Assembly: GCF_026410385.1 (NCBI RefSeq) | Contig: NZ_JAPMLT010000005.1 | Span: forward strand, 186,001-250,000 | DNA: 64,000 nucleotides | Source of the DNA: Tumebacillus lacus | GTDB taxonomy: Bacteria > Bacillota > Bacilli > Tumebacillales > Tumebacillaceae | Direction: 5' to 3' | In this document: in pieces, positions 47,329 through 56,283 of the stretch | Position numbering within the stretch: the stretch's first letter is position 1 | Layout: every line of letters begins with the position of its first letter | The notes under the pieces: model-generated | What the model saw: the letters and a program-made list of their open reading frames with translations, nothing else | Told to the model about the DNA's origin: nothing | Database searches by the model: none | Translations under genes and position numbers: made by a program

Positions 47329-48387
47329 ATGAGCGGCCTGTTCACCCTCGCCGAACAACTGCAAGGACTCAACCGCACTCTCGACACGCGACGCCAAGAA
47401 CTCGTGCCTCGGAGCAAACTGCGCGCCGGGCTGGAAACGTACGTCGGTGAGTTTCGCAAAGCCCGCCGCTTGGACGAGACGGCGACACAGCGCCTGTTTC
47501 AAGGGCGGTCCCTCGTCGGCGTCGACGGCTCCGTCAACCAATTTGGCGGCAACTATCCCTACACCATCCAACTGTTCAAAGCGCTCGCCAAATCCACGCA
47601 GCGTGACAAACACAACGAAAGCGACGTCGAGATCGTCTCCTTGTTCTCGCCGCTGATCGGCGACGACCACCGCGCCGTTCGCCGCTTCATGGAAGAAAAG
47701 CGCGAAGAACTGCGCGTCGCCCCGCAGGAGGATCGCGAGTTGGAACGCGACCTCGCCGAGTCCACCGCCTACGGGATGCTGATCGAACAGCGCATGGTCG
47801 AGATGGAGATCGACGTCGCGATGGACGCCATCCGCCGCTTCGACCCGTACCTCGTGATGATGGACGGCGGATTTTCCCGGCTGAAGGGCAAGGGCGGCGA
47901 AAAATGGGACGAGCTCGCCGACCTCGCCGAGCTCAAAGGCACCATCCTCGTCGGCGTTATCGAAGAAGTCGGCTCCTATCGCTTAAAATCACGGTTGCTG
48001 CCGGAAGAGCACCTGCTCGAAGGCTTCATCCGCGGTCACGACCGGGAGATCCTCTTTGGCACCCTCGACGAAGGCGAGTGGCTGAAGACCAGTCTGGAAA
48101 ATCCGATCAAAAACGACTTCTACACCGTCTTCACTCGCCTCGCCGACCAACCGCAGGCGGGGGCGTGCGACTTCCTGCGCTCGCAGGCTGAGCACGCGGA
48201 CGACATCATCGATTTTCTCTACACCATCACCCCGCACAAATCGCGGGGCATCCCGCTCTGGCTCGACCTCGTCGACGCCGAAGCGCGCCTCACCAAAAAA
48301 CAGATCGACCTGATCGTGCGCAGCAACCTTGACCTCGCGCACATCGAGACCTTTTTACGACCGCAACGGGAACGGAGGGACTTCTAA
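47329..48387 (+). CDS. nurA: NurA domain 5'-3' nuclease
   Basis: A 352-residue protein with the NurA-type RNase H-like nuclease core: Asp66 in LVGVDGSVN (first metal ligand), the central MMDGGFSRLKGKGG segment, and the C-terminal RSNLDLAHIE. N-terminal residues 1-60 are helical. In archaea NurA is a dimer that degrades DNA ends while docked on the HerA hexamer. ATG at 47329 follows GGAAGGAG. It lies three bases before herA, so the pair is translationally linked, as in archaea. Firmicute NurA is little studied. Confidence 0.85.
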   Translation: MSGLFTLAEQLQGLNRTLDTRRQELVPRSKLRAGLETYVGEFRKARRLDETATQRLFQGRSLVGVDGSVNQFGGNYPYTIQLFKALAKSTQRDKHNESDVEIVSLFSPLIGDDHRAVRRFMEEKREELRVAPQEDRELERDLAESTAYGMLIEQRMVEMEIDVAMDAIRRFDPYLVMMDGGFSRLKGKGGEKWDELADLAELKGTILVGVIEEVGSYRLKSRLLPEEHLLEGFIRGHDREILFGTLDEGEWLKTSLENPIKNDFYTVFTRLADQPQAGACDFLRSQAEHADDIIDFLYTITPHKSRGIPLWLDLVDAEARLTKKQIDLIVRSNLDLAHIETFLRPQRERRDF

Positions 48388-48390
48388 CAC

Positions 48391-50256
48391 ATGCAGATCG
48401 TCGGCCAAACCACTCAGCTCGAAGCGTGGGTGGCCTCACGCACCCGCCCCTTTTCCATCAACGAGATCTTGATCATCGAAGACAGCGGCCACCGCGACCC
48501 GAAAGCGGAAGTCGTCGAGACCCGCACCTTCAACCGCTACATCCCGCTCGCCTCCGAGCAGCACAACCTCGTCGACGACAGCGTCCTGCGGGGACTGCGC
48601 CAAGTGGGGTTTGACATCGAAGACGAAGAGATCCACCTCGCCAAACTGCGCCTGCTCGAAGAGCTCGCCACCCCCGTCCGCGTCGGATCGCGCGTGCGTG
48701 TGCCGCAGTTTTCCGAAGTCGAGAGCCTCCTCATCAAACGCCGTCCCAAGGACGGCCTGACCCTTGGCGTCATCCAAGGCACCCGCGAAGTCGCGGAAGG
48801 CATGCCGCCCGATCTTCAGGACGTCGCGTTGCTCTTCGACAAAGAAGACGGCGTCCAGCGTCAAGACGGCGTCCCGTTCGTCTTTGACTACCGCTCGATG
48901 GATCAATATCCGCACATCGGCATCTTCGGCGGCTCCGGCTCCGGCAAATCGTTCGGCACGCGTGTTCTATTAGAAGAAATCATGAAACAGCGCGTCCCGG
49001 CCGTCGTCTTCGATCCCCATTTCGAGATGACGTTCGACAACGAATTTCCCGGCCTGCCCGACCACTACCGCGAGTCCTACAAGAAAAAATTCGTCCTCCT
49101 CGTCGCGGGCACAGACATCGGGATCGACTTTGTCGACCTGACAGCCGACGATATCGTCTCGCTGCTTCGGGCGTCGTCCGGCTCCATCACCGACGCGATG
49201 GAGACAGCCATCAAATCCATGCACAAAAAAGGGGACAGCTACCTGTCCTACTCCACCCGCATGGCCAACCTGGCCGAAGCGCTCGACAACGAAGCGGAGA
49301 TCCGCGAACAAGCCCGTGACCTCGCCATGCTGCCGGTCGACGAGCGAGAACGCGTCCACACCCTCTCCAAACTGCTCAAAGAATACAAAGACAAAGTCGG
49401 CGGCTTCTCCGGCACCTTGCGCTCCGTCATGCGGCGCATGTACCGCCTTGAGATGGAAGGTGTCTTTACCAACGCGGGCACCAAATTGGTCGAAGAAGCG
49501 TTCATGAAACGCCAGCTCGTCGTCATCCGCGGCTCCATGTACTTCTTGAACGTCTTCGCCTTCTACGTCGTCCGCAAACTCTATCGCAAGCGCCGCGAAT
49601 ACCGGGATTCCATCCAAAAAGGTCGTCCCATCGAAGAGGCGTTTCCGCCGTTTGTCATCATCACCGACGAGGCGCACAACTTTGCGCCCAAAGGCGACAT
49701 CCCGGCCCCGGCCAAAGGCGTTCTCAAAGAAATCGCCCAAGAAGGCCGTAAATACGGCGTCTTCCTCGTCTTTGCCACCCAAAGACCGGCCTTGCTCGAC
49801 GACACCATCACGGCCCAGCTCTCGACCAAAATGGTCTTTCGCACCGTGCGCTCCGTCGACATTGCCGTCATCAAAGAAGAGACCGACATCACGCCCGAAG
49901 AGGCGAACCGCCTGCCGTACCTGTCGTCCGGCACCGCCTTCATCTCCTCGGCCATCACCGGTCGCACCACATCCGTGCGGATACGAGTCTCCAAAACCAC
50001 CTCGCCGCACTTCAAAAACCCGTTCGAAGAACTCGAAGAAGCGTTCGCCGAACAAGACAGCAAACTCTGGGAGGCACTGGAGGGGCAATTGCCCATCGAT
50101 GCGTTCAACCTGAACGCCTACCTCACCGAAATCGGCCGCAAAGTCGGCCGCCCGGTCACCTACGACGAGTTGGAGCACGCCCTCGACGACTTTGCCGATC
50201 AGGGCAAACTCGTCCGGGAAGACACCCCGTTTGGGTCAAGATATAAGAAAGTTTGA
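48391..50256 (+). CDS. herA: HerA-type DNA translocase/helicase (DUF87)
   Basis: A 621-residue hexameric FtsK/HerA superfamily ATPase. Residues 1-140 form a HAS-barrel (SINEILIIE ... FNRYIPLA). Walker A GGSGSGKS lies at 180-187, Walker B in FVIITDEAHNFAP near 420-430, followed by the sensor VFATQRPALLDDTI. The C-terminal part has a DUF853/HAS-like beta cap. HerA translocates DNA in both directions and with NurA resects ends to 3' overhangs. It directly follows nurA, so it most likely forms HerA-NurA. Confidence 0.92.
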   Translation: MQIVGQTTQLEAWVASRTRPFSINEILIIEDSGHRDPKAEVVETRTFNRYIPLASEQHNLVDDSVLRGLRQVGFDIEDEEIHLAKLRLLEELATPVRVGSRVRVPQFSEVESLLIKRRPKDGLTLGVIQGTREVAEGMPPDLQDVALLFDKEDGVQRQDGVPFVFDYRSMDQYPHIGIFGGSGSGKSFGTRVLLEEIMKQRVPAVVFDPHFEMTFDNEFPGLPDHYRESYKKKFVLLVAGTDIGIDFVDLTADDIVSLLRASSGSITDAMETAIKSMHKKGDSYLSYSTRMANLAEALDNEAEIREQARDLAMLPVDERERVHTLSKLLKEYKDKVGGFSGTLRSVMRRMYRLEMEGVFTNAGTKLVEEAFMKRQLVVIRGSMYFLNVFAFYVVRKLYRKRREYRDSIQKGRPIEEAFPPFVIITDEAHNFAPKGDIPAPAKGVLKEIAQEGRKYGVFLVFATQRPALLDDTITAQLSTKMVFRTVRSVDIAVIKEETDITPEEANRLPYLSSGTAFISSAITGRTTSVRIRVSKTTSPHFKNPFEELEEAFAEQDSKLWEALEGQLPIDAFNLNAYLTEIGRKVGRPVTYDELEHALDDFADQGKLVREDTPFGSRYKKV

Positions 50257-50286
50257 AACCTATCACCCTCCCATTCGTAAATCAGA

Positions 50287-50292
50287 TATAAT
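50287..50292 (+). promoter_or_regulatory. -10 box of the AIM24-like gene
   Basis: Perfect TATAAT about 85 bases upstream of the start at 50376; no good -35 was seen. The gene likely has its own promoter instead of belonging to the nurA-herA transcript. Confidence 0.35.
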
Positions 50293-50375
50293 AAGGAAAT
50301 AACTGTCTGTGTATCTCCTCTCTACAAACGACCACACTGAACGGAGATACGCCATACGAAGGGAGATTTCAAACC

Positions 50376-51167
50376 ATGAACGCGCACGAAATCGACTATA
50401 AAATCCACGGTGACGACATGCAATTTGTCGAGATCGAACTCGACCCGCAAGAAAGCGTCATCGCCGAAGCGGGAGCCCTGATGATGATGGAGGATGGCAT
50501 CCAAATGGAGACCATCTTTGGCGACGGAGCCGACGGCGGCGGCAAAGGACTGATGGGCAAACTGTTCGGGGCCGGCAAGCGCCTCCTGACCGGCGAATCC
50601 CTCTTCATGACCGTCTTTACCAACACCGTGCCGGGCAAAAAGCACGTCTCCTTTGCCTCTCCGTACCCGGGCAAGATCATCCCGATCGATCTCTCGGCGA
50701 TGGGCGGCAAAGTCATCTGCCAAAAAGACGCCTTCCTCTGCGCGGCAAAAGGCGTATCTGTCGGCATCGAATTCCAGCGCAAACTGGGTGCGGGCTTCTT
50801 TGGCGGCGAGGGCTTCATTATGCAGAAGCTCGAAGGGGACGGCCTCGGCTTCATCCACGCGGGCGGCACCATCTACGAGCGCGAGTTGCAGCCGGGCGAA
50901 GTGCTCCGCATCGACACGGGTTGTCTCGTCGCCTTCACCCATAACGTTGACTACAACATCGAATTTGTCGGCGGCGTCAAAACCGCCCTCTTCGGCGGCG
51001 AGGGCCTCTTCTTCGCCACCTTGCGCGGACCGGGCAAAGTCTGGGTGCAGTCTCTGCCGTTCTCCCGTCTCGCGTCCCGCGTCTTTGCAGCGGCCCCGCA
51101 AGCGGGAGGCCGCAGCAAAGGCGAAGGCTCCATCCTCGGCGCCATCGGCGACTTCTTCGAAGATTAA
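50376..51167 (+). CDS. AIM24/TIGR00266 family protein
   Basis: A 263-residue beta-rich protein of the TIGR00266 (AIM24, YwpF-like) family: [20 protein letters not shown] at the N-terminus, [22 protein letters not shown] and [19 protein letters not shown] near the C-terminus. AIM24 is needed for respiratory complex organisation in yeast mitochondria; bacterial homologues are of unknown role. GAAGGGAGA precedes ATG 50376. Terminator downstream. Confidence 0.88.
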   Translation: MNAHEIDYKIHGDDMQFVEIELDPQESVIAEAGALMMMEDGIQMETIFGDGADGGGKGLMGKLFGAGKRLLTGESLFMTVFTNTVPGKKHVSFASPYPGKIIPIDLSAMGGKVICQKDAFLCAAKGVSVGIEFQRKLGAGFFGGEGFIMQKLEGDGLGFIHAGGTIYERELQPGEVLRIDTGCLVAFTHNVDYNIEFVGGVKTALFGGEGLFFATLRGPGKVWVQSLPFSRLASRVFAAAPQAGGRSKGEGSILGAIGDFFED

Positions 51168-51189
51168 ATTTCATTTTCAAATAAACCCA

Positions 51190-51231
51190 AAAACGTCTTG
51201 CAGATCACATTTCTGCAAGACGTTTTCTTTT
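51190..51231 (+). terminator. Rho-independent terminator of the AIM24-like gene
   Basis: AAAACGTCTTGCAG / CTGCAAGACGTTTT perfect 14-bp stem, then Ts. Confidence 0.88.
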
Positions 51232-51305
51232 ACAATAGGCATAGACACCATTTCTAAACATAGTCATATAATAAGTGTGTAAAGACACAAAGGAGGCAAC
51301 TACCC

Positions 51306-52181
51306 ATGACCACCCCTCAACGCGTGGCAGAAAATGTGACGGGGGATTTCTACGTCACCACAGCTTGCATCGACTGCGGCACGTGCCGGATGCTGGCACC
51401 GGATGTGTACACCGAGACCGGCAAATACTCCGCCGTGCGGCATCAGCCGCAGACCTCGGACGAGGTCCAAAGATCTGTGTATGCCTTGTTGGCCTGTCCG
51501 ACAGCGGCCATTCGGTGTAACAACCCGGATCTTAAAGCGACCATTCAAAACGCCGCATCCGACTTCCCTTTGCACCTCGAAGGAGGAGTCTACTACAACG
51601 GCTTCACCTCCCGCCATGCCTACGGAGCCAGCTCTTATTTCATCCAGCACCCCGATGGGAACTGGATGATCGATGCACCGCGCTGGCTGCCGTCACTCGT
51701 CAAAAAATACGAAGCCCTCGGCGGCATCTCCACCATCCTCTTGACCCATCAGGATGACATCGGTGATGCGGAGCGTTATGCGGCGCACTTTGGGGCCAAG
51801 CGCATCATCCACGAGTACGAAAAGCACGCCCAGCCTGATGCGGAGCATATCCTCCAAGGGCGAGAGGACATCCAGTGGCACCCTGATTTTCAGATCCTGT
51901 TCACCCCTGGCCACACCAAAGGGCACGTCTCCTTGCTCTACAAAAATCGCTTCCTCTTCAGCGGTGACCACCTTGCGTGGGACTCGGAGCGCGACACTTT
52001 CAAATACTACAAAGAATTCTGCTGGTACTCCTTCGACGTCCAAAAAGAATCCATCGCCAAACTGACCCAGCATCGTTTTGCGTGGCTCTTGCCGGGTCAC
52101 GGGGGTCAAAAACTCCTCGACGAAGCCGACATGCATCGTCGTTTGACCGAACTTGTTGCTATAATGAAAAGCAACAACTAA
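51306..52181 (+). CDS. Ferredoxin-like domain fused to MBL-fold hydrolase
   Basis: A 291-residue protein. Residues 14-72 form a short ferredoxin with Cys21, Cys24, Cys27 and Cys64 (CIDCGTC ... CP), suited to one Fe-S cluster. Residues 85-285 are an MBL-fold domain: the metal motif is TILLTHQDDIGDAERY instead of HxHxDH, then FTPGHTKGHVSLL, FSGDHLAW and LLPGHGG. The fold may be a redox-linked hydrolase. ATG at 51306 follows AAAGGAGG. The gene lies between unrelated genes. Confidence 0.85.
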   Translation: MTTPQRVAENVTGDFYVTTACIDCGTCRMLAPDVYTETGKYSAVRHQPQTSDEVQRSVYALLACPTAAIRCNNPDLKATIQNAASDFPLHLEGGVYYNGFTSRHAYGASSYFIQHPDGNWMIDAPRWLPSLVKKYEALGGISTILLTHQDDIGDAERYAAHFGAKRIIHEYEKHAQPDAEHILQGREDIQWHPDFQILFTPGHTKGHVSLLYKNRFLFSGDHLAWDSERDTFKYYKEFCWYSFDVQKESIAKLTQHRFAWLLPGHGGQKLLDEADMHRRLTELVAIMKSNN

Positions 52182-52203
52182 CGGAAAAACGGGGGTACGG
52201 GAG

Positions 52204-53352
52204 ATGGTCAGCATCCAGTTTCGAGATGACGAATACAAGGTGGAGCGCGGTGGTGAAGTCATCGCCCTCTTGCCCAAAGAATACGCCTTGTTTCGCTGTC
52301 TCTACGAAAACAAAAACCGAGCCTTCTCCCGCGAACAACTCCTGAATCAAGTGTGGGCCTTGGAAGCCCCGACCGATCGGACCGTTGACGACCATGTTTA
52401 TCGGCTCCGCAAAAAACTGAGTGTCTGGGGGCACCTGATGACCCTTGAGACCGTGCGGGGCATCGGATATCGTTTGACAGTCAAAGCGGCAGAGCAGATG
52501 GCAAATCCTTTGCTCGGTGATCCTGAGTTCATGGAACAGATCCAGCGCGTGTTGACCAAATATCAGCAAGTGGGGCAAGGAGACGCCATACGCATGCTGT
52601 TGGAGCAGCAGAAAATGATCGGGATCGAAGAAGTGCCGTTTTTCACCAACTACCTGCATATGATCGCGGGGGAGTTTGGGCGATTGGTGGAATCGGACCT
52701 TCCCTTTTGGGAGCGGGCGTATGCGTTGTTGCATGTGTACTGTCAGGTGACAGAGGATCTGGAGCAAGCCCTTGATTTTTATGAACGGGCGATCGCGGCA
52801 AAAAAACTGCCCGAGCCGGAGCATCGGGAGTTGGAGATCCTCAATGTCTTGGATCTCTATCTCTGGACGGGGCGAGCGACCAAAGCTGTGGAACGGCTGG
52901 CCATCACGCATGAGACCGTCAAAAAATACGACATGGAGCCTTTCCTGACGCCGGTGGCGATCACCGAGGTCAAAGTCTATCTCTCTGCGGGGGATGACGA
53001 GATGGCGGAGGCCAAACTGCGCGAGTCGGAAGCTTTGTTGGAGATGCATCCGTATCTGCGGGAGACGGGGAACTTTTACATCACCAAAGGGATCTGGTTG
53101 CTGTATCGGGGTCAAAGGAGGGAAGGGGAGCGATGGATCGAAGAGGGATTTGAGGTTCTGGAGCGATCCCGATTTGTCCCGATAACCTTGAGATCCCTTC
53201 GCTACGTCACCCACTACCTCACCACCAAAATCCAAGCCCCCGACCTGCTCGCACGCTATCGAAAGCGCGAAGCGGCCCTCGCTGACCGATACAGATACAA
53301 AACCCTTGAACCGGCGGTCTACCGGCTGCTCCACCAAAACCTATCTCCTTGA
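52204..53352 (+). CDS. Winged-helix DNA-binding protein with TPR-like C-terminus
   Basis: A 382-residue protein. Residues 1-95 are an OmpR/PhoB winged-helix domain (ALLPKEYALFRCLYENKNRAFSREQLL then VDDHVYRLRKKL and TVRGIGYRL) without a receiver domain. Residues 105-375 are helical repeats similar to TPR or BTAD (HVYCQVTEDLEQALDFYERAI). This is the SARP/AfsR-like design, a DNA-binding unit joined to a signal-sensing repeat. It directly precedes the three hairpin elements at 53375-53735. Confidence 0.8.
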   Translation: MVSIQFRDDEYKVERGGEVIALLPKEYALFRCLYENKNRAFSREQLLNQVWALEAPTDRTVDDHVYRLRKKLSVWGHLMTLETVRGIGYRLTVKAAEQMANPLLGDPEFMEQIQRVLTKYQQVGQGDAIRMLLEQQKMIGIEEVPFFTNYLHMIAGEFGRLVESDLPFWERAYALLHVYCQVTEDLEQALDFYERAIAAKKLPEPEHRELEILNVLDLYLWTGRATKAVERLAITHETVKKYDMEPFLTPVAITEVKVYLSAGDDEMAEAKLRESEALLEMHPYLRETGNFYITKGIWLLYRGQRREGERWIEEGFEVLERSRFVPITLRSLRYVTHYLTTKIQAPDLLARYRKREAALADRYRYKTLEPAVYRLLHQNLSP

Positions 53353-53374
53353 CGAGTGCGGGACGAACGACAGG

Positions 53375-53447
53375 ACCGGCAGACGATGCTTGGAGGCGAG
53401 ATAGGGGCGCAAGCGACTTCGCGAGCCGACAAGTATCGTCTGAGCGG
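53375..53447 (+). repeat. Structured hairpin element, copy A
   Basis: A 63-nt core hairpin (53380-53442). Arms CAGACGATGCTTG and CAAGTATCGTCTG pair over 13 bp including one G-T position; outer ACCG/CGGT extends it. The loop contains GAGATAGGGGCGCAAGCGAC and CTTCGCGAG, with its own short stem. Copies B and C share this core. Confidence 0.75.
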
Positions 53448-53509
53448 TCCGGTGCCAGGTCACCGGGCAGGTGCTTTTGATCTGCAAGGGTGGGCTGTTG
53501 GAAAGGGAG

Positions 53510-53590
53510 AAGGCACGGCAGATGATGCTTGGAGGCGAGATAGGAGCGAAAGCGACTTCGCGAGCCAACAAGTATCATCTGCCGGGCCTT
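53510..53590 (+). repeat. Structured hairpin element, copy B
   Basis: Same architecture and same 63-nt span as copy A. The arms are CGGCAGATGATGCTTG and CAAGTATCATCTGCCG, with AAGGC/GCCTT outside. Relative to copy A, one base in the left arm changed from C to T and its partner changed from G to A, so pairing is kept. Confidence 0.75.
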
Positions 53591-53660
53591 GGCACCTGGA
53601 TTGCGAGAGCTGGTTTTTAGTGATGATGGAGGCTGACCATGTTGGGTACCTCCGTCGGCG

Positions 53661-53735
53661 GGGGGCGGGGAGGTTCCATCTCGTTCGCGAAGTCGCTTAC
53701 GCTCCTATCTCACTCGATTGGAACCTCCCCACCCC
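53661..53735 (-). repeat. Structured hairpin element, copy C, inverted
   Basis: The same core on the minus strand (53681-53715, GAGATAGGAGCGTAAGCGAC then TTCGCGAA), but the arms are entirely different: GGGGAGGTTCCATC and GATTGGAACCTCCCC, extended by GGGG/CCCC. Shared core with unrelated but paired arms argues for a fold-constrained element. Confidence 0.7.
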
Positions 53736-53790
53736 GCTCTCGCCCGAGTGGTCGACGCAAGGGCGAAAGGATTGGGATGGCTTGCGCCAC

Positions 53791-53873
53791 TGACATGCTC
53801 ACTGATATGCTCCCTGATATTGCTCCCTGATATTGCTCCTATTGCCCTTATTGCTCTGATATTGCTCTGACAT
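53791..53873 (+). repeat. Degenerate short tandem repeat of TGATATTGCTCC
   Basis: About six imperfect copies of a 12-15 base unit (TGACATGCTC, TGATATGCTCCC, TGATATTGCTCCC twice, TTATTGCTC, TGATATTGCTC). It stands between the hairpin elements and the MFS gene. No reading frame uses it convincingly. Confidence 0.6.
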
Positions 53874-53922
53874 TTCCTCTTTATGATGATCCTTAGATGG
53901 TCATTGGAAAGGGGATTTTTTT

Positions 53923-55170
53923 ATGGCACAAGGGAGCATTTGGGGGAATCGAGTGTTTCGGCGGATGTTTGCGGCGTATTCGCTGTCCACGTTTGGGGAT
54001 TGGTTCGATATCATCGCCATCGCCACGTTGCTGGGTCTGATTTGGAAAGTCGATCCCGTATGGATTGGGCTGACGCCCATTATGTACGCATTGCCGGGGA
54101 TCTTGTTCGGGCAGGCGGCGGGAGTGATCGCGGACCGGGTGCCGAGACGGACCTTGATGATCACAGCCGATCTACTGTCTTGCGGGCTGACTGTCGGGCT
54201 GTATGTTGCAGAGACACCGTATCTGATCTTTCCGTTGTTGCTCCTGCGGTCGTTGGCGGGCGTGTTCAACGTGCCGGCCCAGCAGTCGCTGACGCGGCGG
54301 GTCGTCGCAGAGGAGCAGTTGCTGCAGGCCGCGTCGTGGAACGGGCTGGTCAACCAGATCGCCAAGATCGGAGGACCGTTGATCGGCGGGGCCCTGCTGG
54401 TCTGGCTGTCGCCTCAGGCGTGCCTGCTGGTGAATGCGGTGAGTTTTCTTATCTCCGCCCTGATCTTGATCTCAACCGGGCGGATCGAAGGGGATACCGC
54501 GAGTGCGAGTGAAGAGGCGGTCAAACGTTCGTTTCGCGAGGAATGGCGCGAAGGCTGGCAGGTGGTGTTGGGCAATCGCGTGCTGCTGTCGACCACGATC
54601 TTCGGGTTCTTTGGGATGATCGCAGTGGTGTTGATCGATTTTCAGACCACCGTGCTCCTGCGCGACCTGTATCCGGGGAACACACAGTTGTTCGGCTGGT
54701 GCATCGCGACCTCCGGCGTCGGGTCGGTCATCAGCATCACCCTGCTGAAACGGCAGAAAGAACTTCGTTCCTATGGATGGCTGTTCGGTGGCGGATATCT
54801 GCTGATCGGGATCGGCTTTGCGGGGAACGGGCTGTTGGAGCCGGGAGCTGCGGTGGGCTGGCTTCTCGCATTCTCTTGGCTGGTCGGCCTCGGAAACGGA
54901 ATGTGGATCGTCACCGGGACCTATTTATTTCAAAAAGAGCCGCCCAAAGAGACCATCGGGCGCGTCAACGGCATCCAAAACTCGATCTCCTCGGTGGTGC
55001 TCGTCACCGTCCCGCTCATCGGGGGGTGGCAAGTTCAAGAGTGGGGAGCCTCGTCAGCCTTTTTTGTTAATGGCTGCGCCGTGGCAGTCGTCGGCCTGAT
55101 CGGCGTGCTGTTTCAAGCCAAGATCTGGAGTCGGAACAACGCCCAAAAGAGCCACCATCTTCCCCAATAG
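53923..55170 (+). CDS. MFS family transporter
   Basis: A 415-residue protein with about twelve membrane helices of the MFS_3 type (EntS-like exporters): FRRMFAAYSLSTFGDWFDIIAIATL at the N-terminus, GQAAGVIADRVPRRTLMITADL (loop 2-3 signature) and NVPAQQSLTRRVVAEEQLLQAASWNGL. It probably exports a small molecule or drug. ATG at 53923 follows GGAAAGGGG. Its hairpin terminator overlaps the stop codon. Confidence 0.88.
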   Translation: MAQGSIWGNRVFRRMFAAYSLSTFGDWFDIIAIATLLGLIWKVDPVWIGLTPIMYALPGILFGQAAGVIADRVPRRTLMITADLLSCGLTVGLYVAETPYLIFPLLLLRSLAGVFNVPAQQSLTRRVVAEEQLLQAASWNGLVNQIAKIGGPLIGGALLVWLSPQACLLVNAVSFLISALILISTGRIEGDTASASEEAVKRSFREEWREGWQVVLGNRVLLSTTIFGFFGMIAVVLIDFQTTVLLRDLYPGNTQLFGWCIATSGVGSVISITLLKRQKELRSYGWLFGGGYLLIGIGFAGNGLLEPGAAVGWLLAFSWLVGLGNGMWIVTGTYLFQKEPPKETIGRVNGIQNSISSVVLVTVPLIGGWQVQEWGASSAFFVNGCAVAVVGLIGVLFQAKIWSRNNAQKSHHLPQ

Positions 55171-55185
55171 GAGGATGGTGGCTCT
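55148..55185 (+). terminator. Terminator-like hairpin at the end of the MFS gene
   Basis: AGAGCCACCATC / GATGGTGGCTCT, 12-bp perfect stem; the TAG stop lies in the loop region. Only a weak T-run follows. Confidence 0.6.
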
Positions 55186-55293
55186 CCTGTTATTATTCAA
55201 TCCCCCATATCTTGCAGGAAAAATGGTATCTTTGTTGAAGACGTTCCCTTTAGGAAAACGAGATTTTGATCAGAGAAAGGAGGATCTCCTCCT

Positions 55294-56283
55294 ATGAAAC
55301 TATTATATCTAACGGATACTCATATCCGCGCCAGTTCGCCGCAGAACCGCACCGACGATTTTGTCACCACCCTCAAAAATAAAATGAGGGAAGTGAACGA
55401 GATCGCGCAACGTGAAGGTGTGCAAGCGATCCTGCATGGCGGGGATTTTTTTGACATTCCGTCGCCAAGCCTCGCCGTATCCGGCGATTTTGTCTCGATC
55501 ATGAGCGAAGCAGGCGTCCCGATCTACGGGATCGCAGGCAACCATGACATATTCGGCCACAACCCCGACACCCTGCCCAGAACCGTCCTCGGTTTCCTTG
55601 ACCGTCTGGGCATCGTCAAACTGATCCACCCGGGCCAACCGCTCCTCCTCAAACACAACGACGTGCAAGTCCAAATCTCGGGCCAGCACTATCATTACGA
55701 TCTCGACCGACGCGACCCCCGACTCGACTACGTCATCGACCACGTCGAAGGGGACATCGGCATCCACCTCGTCCACGGCATGCTGATGGACAAAGCGTTT
55801 ATCGAAGGCGTCGCCCACACCCGCGTCGACCAGATCCTCGACACCAAGGCGCACCTGACCCTCTGCGGCCACAACCACATCGGCTGGCCGGAAGTCAAAC
55901 ACGACGGCAAGATCTTCTACAACCCGGGCGGTCTCACCCGCCTCTCCAACCACCCGGCAGACGCAGGCCGCACCCCGCAAGTGCTGATCCTCGACATGAC
56001 CGGCGGCGAACTGAAAATCAAAAAAGTCAAACTCAAATCCGCCCCACCCGGCGAAGAAGTCCTCGACCGCTCCAAAAACGAAGAGGCCGCCTTCATGCAA
56101 CAACGCCTCGCCGAGTTTGTCCAAGGCATCAAAGCAGCCGGCGACTACAAAGTCATCGACATCGGCGCCATCATCGACGAGATCGCCGGCCGCGAAGGAC
56201 TGCCGACCTTCGTCCGCGAAGAAGCGATGTCCCGCATCGCAGCCGCTCAAGAACGCCTGTCCAAAGGGGAGGGTGAACGATGA
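55294..56283 (+). CDS. Mre11/SbcD-like DNA nuclease
   Basis: A 329-residue metallophosphoesterase. All five phosphoesterase motifs are present: Asp8 and His10 (LTDTHI), GGDFFD, GNHDIFG, His in HLVHGML and CGHNHIGW. It is shorter than typical SbcD (about 390), with only a small cap domain at the C-terminus. Mre11 makes endo- and 3'-5' exonucleolytic cuts at DNA ends, controlled by Rad50. Its last codons overlap the ATG of the Rad50-like gene by four bases (ATGA), a strong sign of a complex. GAAAGGAGGA precedes ATG. Confidence 0.9.
   Translation: MKLLYLTDTHIRASSPQNRTDDFVTTLKNKMREVNEIAQREGVQAILHGGDFFDIPSPSLAVSGDFVSIMSEAGVPIYGIAGNHDIFGHNPDTLPRTVLGFLDRLGIVKLIHPGQPLLLKHNDVQVQISGQHYHYDLDRRDPRLDYVIDHVEGDIGIHLVHGMLMDKAFIEGVAHTRVDQILDTKAHLTLCGHNHIGWPEVKHDGKIFYNPGGLTRLSNHPADAGRTPQVLILDMTGGELKIKKVKLKSAPPGEEVLDRSKNEEAAFMQQRLAEFVQGIKAAGDYKVIDIGAIIDEIAGREGLPTFVREEAMSRIAAAQERLSKGEGER

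Noticed and set aside
53356-53793. 145-codon ORF across the hairpin elements
   Set aside because: Its sequence consists of repeat arms and cores that also occur inverted (copy C); the change pattern follows base pairing, not codons.
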